From Endotrypanum monterogeii (lineage: Eukaryota > Euglenozoa > Kinetoplastea > Trypanosomatida > Trypanosomatidae), in contig CM007314.1 in the NCBI GenBank assembly GCA_000333855.2, positions 1,042,568 to 1,097,377 on the forward strand: a stretch of DNA of 54,810 nt, in the 5' to 3' direction. The translations under genes and the position numbers were made by a program. This document shows positions 48,482 through 54,810 of this stretch, in pieces (position 1 is the first letter of the stretch; each line of letters opens with the position of its first letter). Under the pieces are notes generated by a model. The model was not told the DNA's origin and made no database searches. It saw nothing but the letters and a program-made list of their open reading frames with translations.

Positions 48482-50555
48482 CTGAAGTGGAGAGCTCTTG
48501 TGTTCAAGATAGGAAGAAATCAGCGCAAGTCAATGAAATATGCTGGCACACGCATCACCGCTTTACTGATTTGAATGCATGTGCCTAACTAACATCACAG
48601 CAAATCGGAGATTTTAACCGCAAGGGATACATTGGAGTGAGTGGATACCGAGGGGTGAGAGGAGGAAGGGGGAGAGGGGGAATGCATCGATGTAAAAGAG
48701 CAACGGCGTCGAGCCACACATTGGTAACTGCTCTGCTGCACGGATACAATCGGCAATGTGGTTCAATATTCATTCGATGCAGAACCAATAGGCGGCCCCC
48801 TGGTGTGAAAGAGGGTCACAGACATTGAGCTCCCCGCTCTGCAGCCGTTTGCCCATGGACCCCCAATACAGGAGACATTCTCAGCAATACCCCACACTCT
48901 CGCCTCTGACCCTCAAAGCGTTCTTTTTGAGCGCTCTTGAAGATCTGCCACTGCGTACGTGTGTGCGGATGTGGTCGTGGAGAAGCCTTGGCATGCGACT
49001 CCATCCTCTGTGCCGTCGGTGTGGGACACCAGATGTCCCCAGTGTCACACCGCCTGAGCAGGTGGCGCCGACCTATGACAACACGAAGAAGTCCAAAAGA
49101 GCGGTACCAGCATAAGTGGGAGAGAGGAGAGGAAGCCCAAAGCACATACAAGCTGTGGCCAACTAGTAAGTCGCACCCCCCCCCTCCAGAAGATGTACTC
49201 ACAGAGGGTGCGAGCCCTCTTCGGAGGACACATTCCCCTTCTTACGCCACTGCTTTAACCTCTGCACTTTATAGTGCGAGGGATACATACCACGATGCAA
49301 GGAAGCGGTTGTTCCACTCTGGAGAAATGAAGACTGAGTCGCATAAGAAGAGTCCTCTCACATCGATCCTTCTGATCATGCTCCTTGCCTCGCCGACCCT
49401 CCTCAAAGCTTTCTTCCCGTCACGTCAGCCACCACCAAAGGTTTTCCTGCAGACCTCAAGTGCCCAGTCGCTGAACAACCGAAGAAGGGTGAAAAGCGGT
49501 GCCGAGACGCGGACGCAAACGCGCAGAAACATCCTAAAACTGAAAAAAGGTTGGAGATTTGTTCTTCTCACGTGCCGCAAAAGACGCGATGCCCTCCAGG
49601 TTCCGATCACTCCATACCGCATCATCAAAAAGATATCCACGTCCCTTCACCGAATTGTAACAAGCATCAAACCTTTGCCCAGACACCAGCGTTGTGCATG
49701 AGACTCGCGCAGCGATCTCCTGTCGGCAAGGAGTACGGTCTGGACCCAGTTATCAGATCGACTTGGCTTTTCCCACCAGACACCTTATCTCAAGGGTGTC
49801 CACTCGAGAATGAGCACGCTCACAGGTGTAACGCACGTTCTGCCATCGTAGACGTGTCTACCGAAGCTGCACGGCTTCATCGCGGTCGTGCAGGAAAACA
49901 CGGCCCTCTTCCCTGCCGCTGAACCAGATCATTCGGTCAGTGAGCCCTTTCCTGCCTTTCCTCGCTGCCTTGCTCCCGATGTCCACGGCATCCCCCTGTG
50001 TACCGCCCGTACGCCATGAATAACCCCCCGCTGCAACGACTGGCTGCCTTCCATTTGACAGGGTCGCACACGCCCCGCGCTCACCCCTCTCGCAGTCCGA
50101 CGCAGAAGAGAAGCCGCATATTCCACAGACTTTACGTGCACCTCCTTGTTGCGGGGCGCGCTGCTGCCGGACGACGCGGCAGTTTGTGAAGAAAAGAGGA
50201 AGGGAGAGTCGGTCTCACTGCCCCGGCTCCGCCTGCCTTCCGATGATGCAGGGCAGGAAGAATGTCGCTGTAGTATGCTGTGGTAGCAGGGCAAGTTCAC
50301 CCTTTACTGCACATGTACCTCTCTTGAGAGGTGCGCTTAGGGTTTGCATGTTGGGGAGGAGGGAAACAGCGGATGGGACTCGTGTACGCCTTCAGACGTG
50401 TGGTTGCGTGAAACAAACTCACAGTACGTCACCGCGAGAAAGGCGACGGAGAAGGGAGGGAGGGAGGGGGGGGGGCGAAATGGTAGATACCCTCAAGGTA
50501 AAGCACCGCACTACCACTGCAAACTGTAGAAGTTCAGAGCACGGACCAAAAACGA

Positions 50556-50578
50556 GTGATATATATATTATATATCAC
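50556..50578. other. Perfect AT-rich palindrome (10-bp arms, 3-base centre)
   Basis: Arms GTGATATATA and TATATATCAC are exact reverse complements around TAT. It could form a small hairpin or cruciform; there is no associated gene. Confidence 0.8.
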
Positions 50579-51230
50579 AGCAAACGTTACCCAAACACGT
50601 GAACAAAAATCTCAGCAAAGCAGCATAAAACACAAAATAGAATAGCAGTGCGCGTACGCAAAGAACAAGAAGGGGGTGGACAAAACAAGCGTGAGTGAAA
50701 GTGATGAGAAGAGCCTAGATTGACACGAGCCACATTCACACACATGTATGCATACATGCAGACATATAGAGATGTGTGTGTGTGTGTGTGTGTTTTTATG
50801 TGAACGTATATCAAGACGTATCTGTCACGTCCGCGTTAGCGCGCACGTGTATCGCCTCTTCCCTTGCTCAGTTGCCCGTGTCCATCCCCTCTTTCCTCGG
50901 ACATGGCAAAATGTGTTCCGAAAGAATTCTCGATCGATCCCCGCCTACACACATCGCCGGGCGCCGGGCAGCGCTCCAGCATGGAAGGCAGAGCAACTCA
51001 ACAACACAACGCAATATGATTCAGAATAATGAGAAACGTGGCACAGCGAGCGCCACAGAGACGAAGTCAGCTGAAGAAAGCGCAAAGGGGAGGGGGGGAG
51101 CCGAACCAAAACAGCCCCCCTTTTTGCTCTCGCGAATACAAATCATTTCGTGCACTCGTTCATCGACGTGCATATCGGCCACCCCACTGCCCTCCTCCTC
51201 ATTCAGAGGCACAAAATAAGAACAAAGACA

Positions 51231-54086
51231 TCACCGTTTCACCCCCGCCACGCTCCTCTCGTAAATCATCAACAAGAAGTTGTTCATTGATGCGATTGCA
51301 GCTTTTCCCTCGGGCAACAACTCCACACGCGTCAGCAGCGCCACCGCCGCCGCTCGCACCTCCGCAGAGGGACTTGTCAGCTGCATCCCCACTGCGTTGA
51401 GGCCGCCAACTGCCAGCGTCATCCGTCGGAGAAACAGTTTCACATCGTATGGCTTGTTCACGAGAGCTAGAAGAGCCTGTAGCGTTCGGTGCACTGGTGT
51501 TTCGCCATATGCGCAGTTACGTAGCGCCACACACTGAAGCAGAATAGCTGGGTTCTCACCTGGGTACAGAACGTGGCTGCGGATGTTGTCCATCATGGAC
51601 GTCAACGCCATCTCCGCCCGCAATGCAACAAGAGAGCGGTGAGCAAAAGTTGGATAAAGCGCGTTTGGCACCAGCACGTTCGTCCCACTCACGTAGCCCA
51701 CAACCACCGCTGTATAGAGAAAGTCTTCAACCATCAGCCGAAGGCGTTGGTTCCGCTCCACAGGCCCGATGCGCAGTGCACGCAAATGATAAATTGCACT
51801 CACTAGCTGCTTGTACAGACGTTGCCATGGAGGTGGTAGACTGCGCAACGCCTCGGAGTCGCCGCCGCCACCGCCAACACCAACAGCATTCGCCAGTCCG
51901 GCTGTCGCCGCTGCCCAATTTTCGCCAACAGCTGATGAGAGGCTTATCGTCTTGCGCTGTAGTCGCTCTGCCGAGGTGACAACAGATTTTTTGTCCAGGT
52001 CACAAAGCAGATCCCAGCCCCACGGACTGACATTCTCGAAGATAGGGTTGAGGGTCCCTACGATGTAGCCCGGAACCCCCATGAAGTAATCCACGCTGCT
52101 TACAGAAACGTATGGGAACACCTTCTGTGCCATAAAGCTGCAATCGAGCAGGTTGCCAATGATTCCCAACGATATGGCCGCCTCGCAGACGTCAGCCGCC
52201 TCACCTTTGCGAGAGAGGATGAGGATCTTCTTCTCGGTGAGAATGCCGAGTAGCAGCTGCAGGAAGGATGGACCGAGGGTAGTGATAAGGCCCTCCAGGC
52301 TGTACCGTGTGAGCAAGATATCGTTGGACGCAGGCGAAATCGGGATTTTGACGTGAATCATTTCGCCAAACGGCGCATCACTGTAGTGAACATACGCCTG
52401 GTGTCCACTGCTCAAAGAGCAGTGCTTGCTGATCTCTGCAGTGAGCTGGTCCACCTTTGACCGCCCTGCCGCCACCACCTCTGTTGCACCGTTCACCGAA
52501 TCGTAGCAGCGCTTCAGGATACGCTGCTGCTCCCGCAACGCACTCTCGTCTGTACCGCCGACGCCACAGCAATGCTGAGCGGCAGCTACGAGAATCGGAA
52601 AGAAAGGCTCCAGCCACACTAGCGATGGTCCGAGGATAGCGACACTCTTGGTGACACCACCGCGACGGGCAGTGCTGTCGTGCCTCGAGACAACAGCGCA
52701 CAAACCAAACAACACCTGTTGAGTTGCGTCAGTAGGGACGCCCTTGCAGGGCGTCTGCAGGCCTACAGAAGGTAGGGCGTCGGTGAAGGCGGGATCAATG
52801 TGATACTCACCAGCCTTTTCGGTGGCGCTGACGCCCATATCACTCTCCACAGAATCGGCTCGGGGCAACATCAAGTAACCAGAAGGCTCCAAAGAATTCG
52901 TCACCTTCAGTGTGTCAGCGCCCCCGCCCCCATCGGTGGACTGCCGTTTGGAAGAAGCAGAGCTGGCCCTACCGCTTGAGACAGCAAGGAGGCCGTCATG
53001 GGTGTCGAGGTGGAGTGGAGGCCCACTATGGTGGGCCTTTGTTGCGAAGCTGGTGGTCGGGCTGCTTTCCAGTGTTTTACGGGATGGGGAATCGACACTA
53101 CCCAATGAACTACTCCTTTTGAGGGGCGTAGAGATCGACTCGGGAGCTACTGCACCTGAGGCACCGCTGTTACCATTGACTACAGATGTAACGGAGGCAG
53201 CAGCTGTCGCATCGGAATGCTCGCGTTGTACAAGAGCCGTCAGAGTCCTTAGAAATTTCTGGAAGTGAGCCTCCTTCATGAGGTACCCTTCCTGGCGCGC
53301 CACCGCAGCGGCAGGAGCCGTGTAGTCGATAACAACAAAGACAAAGTCCCCGTCACTGTTGCTGCCGCCGCCGCCCGTGGTGGCAGTGCCTCCCGATACT
53401 TCCGGTACGCTGGTAAAGCTACCACCGCGAGCACCCGTAATGTTCGTTGTTGCAGCACCTGGATCCGTTATGCTCGAGTCCACACCAGCCATCAAGGATG
53501 CTGATCTGCTCGTTGCCAGTGTCGCCTCGTTTCTCTGTATCGCCTCTAGTTGCTTAGAGAACCGCAGGACTTCTCCTGGTATACTTGGCATAGACGATAT
53601 GTTTTCCGCCAAGACAGCCGACGGAGCCTCAATCTCCGCGTCCTTGTACCGCAGAGACACTTCCTCTGTTGTGGTGTTTATGAAAAGTATTTCAGGGATG
53701 TACAGCGCGGTATCCTCAGCAGGATGACGCTCCCAGGAAGCCCGCATATCGCTGTGACCAGTTTTCACAGAAACACATCGGAAGCGGTAGACGGGAAAGC
53801 GAGTGCACAAACACGCTTTCGGGCGATTCACAACGAAAACAGTGCGGGTCAAATTGACTTTCTCCGCCCCATCCGGAAGCATGACGTTGGCGAAGTATTC
53901 AGTGTGTCCTGCAATCCCGGGCGGCACACGGAGCTCACCGGAGGAGAGCGCAGACAAAGGAGGAGACGTTGGCGGTCGTGGGTAGCAAGCGCGCAGGCAA
54001 GCACCCGTATCGATATCGAACTCTGCCACAATTAGACTCGTCAGCAAAGGGGTGGCCACGACGGCCGAAGGACGCGACCTCCGCAT
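51231..54086 (-). CDS. DENN-module protein, Afi1/AVL9-like
   Basis: A 951-residue protein. The N-terminus (about 14-105) matches the opening of DENN-family trafficking proteins: SLIVAEFDIDTGACLRACYP (17-36) and FANVMLPDGAEK (65-76), followed by TVFVVN. The MLPDG element is typical of the Afi1/Anr2 group. A central part (about 150-520) is partly disordered with Ser/Gly inserts. The cDENN-like core (about 591-715) reads SLEGLITTLGPSFLQLLLGILTEKKILILSRKG, the hallmark 'ILxExKILxxS', and then FPYVSVSSVDYFMGVPGYIVGT with the conserved P-x-I-x-G loop. The last 200 residues are helical, ARM-like. DENN proteins are usually Rab (or Arf) regulators, acting in exocytosis or polarity. The open frame extends 50 codons upstream to a GTG; the first ATG (MRRSRPSAVV, 54086), just before the domain, is used. 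Confidence 0.9.
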   Translation of the reverse strand: MRRSRPSAVVATPLLTSLIVAEFDIDTGACLRACYPRPPTSPPLSALSSGELRVPPGIAGHTEYFANVMLPDGAEKVNLTRTVFVVNRPKACLCTRFPVYRFRCVSVKTGHSDMRASWERHPAEDTALYIPEILFINTTTEEVSLRYKDAEIEAPSAVLAENISSMPSIPGEVLRFSKQLEAIQRNEATLATSRSASLMAGVDSSITDPGAATTNITGARGGSFTSVPEVSGGTATTGGGGSNSDGDFVFVVIDYTAPAAAVARQEGYLMKEAHFQKFLRTLTALVQREHSDATAAASVTSVVNGNSGASGAVAPESISTPLKRSSSLGSVDSPSRKTLESSPTTSFATKAHHSGPPLHLDTHDGLLAVSSGRASSASSKRQSTDGGGGADTLKVTNSLEPSGYLMLPRADSVESDMGVSATEKAGEYHIDPAFTDALPSVGLQTPCKGVPTDATQQVLFGLCAVVSRHDSTARRGGVTKSVAILGPSLVWLEPFFPILVAAAQHCCGVGGTDESALREQQRILKRCYDSVNGATEVVAAGRSKVDQLTAEISKHCSLSSGHQAYVHYSDAPFGEMIHVKIPISPASNDILLTRYSLEGLITTLGPSFLQLLLGILTEKKILILSRKGEAADVCEAAISLGIIGNLLDCSFMAQKVFPYVSVSSVDYFMGVPGYIVGTLNPIFENVSPWGWDLLCDLDKKSVVTSAERLQRKTISLSSAVGENWAAATAGLANAVGVGGGGGDSEALRSLPPPWQRLYKQLVSAIYHLRALRIGPVERNQRLRLMVEDFLYTAVVVGYVSGTNVLVPNALYPTFAHRSLVALRAEMALTSMMDNIRSHVLYPGENPAILLQCVALRNCAYGETPVHRTLQALLALVNKPYDVKLFLRRMTLAVGGLNAVGMQLTSPSAEVRAAAVALLTRVELLPEGKAAIASMNNFLLMIYERSVAGVKR

Positions 54087-54422
54087 AGCGAATTGGGGGG
54101 AGCGGGGGCTGGGTCGATCAGTCAGGGCGTTGCAAGGTTGCTGGATAAGCACAGACGCAACAGAGAGAAGAGTACAGAGGGTAGGCGCGTAGTTCTCGGC
54201 TCCATGAGCGACTAGTCGCCCCCGGGCCGTTGACACTGGGTGTGTATCCGTACGTGCGCGTGTGCGGCGGCCAAAAAAAAAAAACGTGCAATACCAGGAA
54301 AGGGGGAAAACAGTAGCAGTGAAAATGGCTGATCAACAAGAAGTCTGACGGGAAATATTTGACGCATACGCGTCAACACGTAAATGCAGCAGAAGCTGGC
54401 AACGGCGAGAGAACGCAAACAA

Positions 54423-54454
<32 letters not shown>

Positions 54455-54810
54455 GCCGTGTTTTTTTTTCCATAAGACCCCTAGAAAGCGTGCGTGTGAG
54501 TGTAAAAGAAGCATGAGAAGTGCGATATTCCACAGAAGCTCCGTCAGGCTTATCCATCGCCGTCCCATCCAAAGGAAAATAATAAAATTTTAATTTCATC
54601 CCTTTTTGTAATGTGGGCACCGAGGTTACAACATGTAATACGTCACATGTCACGCGCCCTCTTTCATAAGCGCAGCTTTTTTATATATGTGTGTGTGTGG
54701 GGGGGGGGGGGGGGGGGGTGGTTCATTAGTGAGTGGCAAGATGACTTGGTGCCCAGAGGCTCCGGGTAGCCAATGAAATGTGCCACTGGAAATCAAGTCT
54801 CCAGAATATG
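54087..54810. other. Upstream region of the DENN gene to the window edge
   Basis: Contains a TA tract at about 54436-54454, a short (TG)n tract and a homopolymer of about 20 G at 54699-54718 (C on the coding strand). No gene begins here; an upstream gene would lie beyond the right edge. Confidence 0.65.
54699..54718. repeat. Poly-G run of 20
   Basis: The longest homopolymer of the window. On the coding strand it is poly-C, so it could act as a pyrimidine tract for a downstream splice site. Exact length is likely unreliable in sequencing. Confidence 0.85.

Larger units (their letters stand above)
47496..51230. other. 3.7 kb spacer between GRAM and DENN genes
   Basis: The longest gene-free stretch. 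Left part: (TA)n at 47553-47578, (CA)n at about 47841-47860 and (TA)n at 48451-48479. The block at about 48.8-50.3 kb is more balanced in composition and carries overlapping open frames on both strands, none convincing. Right part: a G-run near 50462-50475, a perfect AT-rich palindrome at 50556-50578 and a (TG)n tract at about 50772-50791. No domain, tRNA or retroelement was recognised. Confidence 0.6.

Noticed and set aside
48937..49701. 254-codon open frame on the plus strand
   Set aside because: It starts with TTG, runs against the whole gene cluster, shows no domain and has no splice signal. It is kept only as part of the unexplained 48.8-50.3 kb block.
1..54810. CRISPR array, tRNA or rRNA genes, bacterial-type promoters
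   Set aside because: Repeats are microsatellites without spacers, no tRNA T-loop with matching arms was found by reading, and a eukaryotic polycistronic layout makes bacterial signals irrelevant.

Overview
The window looks like chromosomal DNA of a trypanosomatid, most likely Leishmania or a close Leishmaniinae relative. The evidence is: long intronless reading frames that all lie on the minus strand; 0.6-3.7 kb spacers full of (TA)n, (TG)n/(CA)n, poly-G and poly-A tracts; start codons preceded on the coding strand by a polypyrimidine tract and AG, as expected for spliced-leader trans-splicing; and the gene content (formate-tetrahydrofolate ligase, a small reticulon-domain protein, nucleotide-sugar-transporter-like genes). 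The species call is an inference; two short N gaps with corrupted flanks point to a draft assembly.

Transcription runs from right (54.8 kb) to left (1 kb) as one directional gene cluster with no strand switch. From right to left: a DENN/Afi1-like trafficking protein (54.1-51.2 kb); a 3.7 kb spacer; a GRAM-domain protein (47.5-45.3); a 925-residue disordered protein (43.1-40.3); a leucine-rich-repeat protein (39.0-37.8); an SH3-domain protein (35.9-35.0); two tandem drug/metabolite-transporter-superfamily genes (33.6-31.0); a secretory membrane glycoprotein with an Atg27/M6P-receptor-like tail (30.1-28.9); a mitochondrial-type TPR protein (27.9-26.6); an elongin-B-like ubiquitin-fold protein (25.7-25.2); a possible small gene (24.3-23.9); a CLASP/TOG-like HEAT protein (22.6-20.0); a small RFC clamp-loader subunit (19.1-18.1); a membrane thioredoxin-fold protein without its active-site cysteines (17.3-16.6); a disordered protein with a degenerate EF-hand-like core (15.2-13.4); an RRM/RGG protein (11.3-10.7); formate-tetrahydrofolate ligase (9.0-7.2); a leucyl/phenylalanyl-tRNA-protein-transferase-like protein (4.5-3.0); and a reticulon (1.9-1.3).

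The genes do not form a pathway, as is normal for trypanosomatid polycistronic units, although membrane trafficking and ER shape recur (DENN, GRAM, Atg27-like, PDI-like, transporters, reticulon). No tRNA, rRNA, CRISPR, insertion sequence or intact retrotransposon was recognised. The most interesting points are the transferase-like protein whose catalytic positions appear substituted; the transporter pair, in which one copy has lost two family lysines while a central 111-residue block stays identical; the cysteine-less PDI-like protein; and the two N gaps flanked by noisy copies of neighbouring sequence, which should not be read as biology. Several start codons were moved to the first ATG because the longest open frame began at a non-ATG codon.
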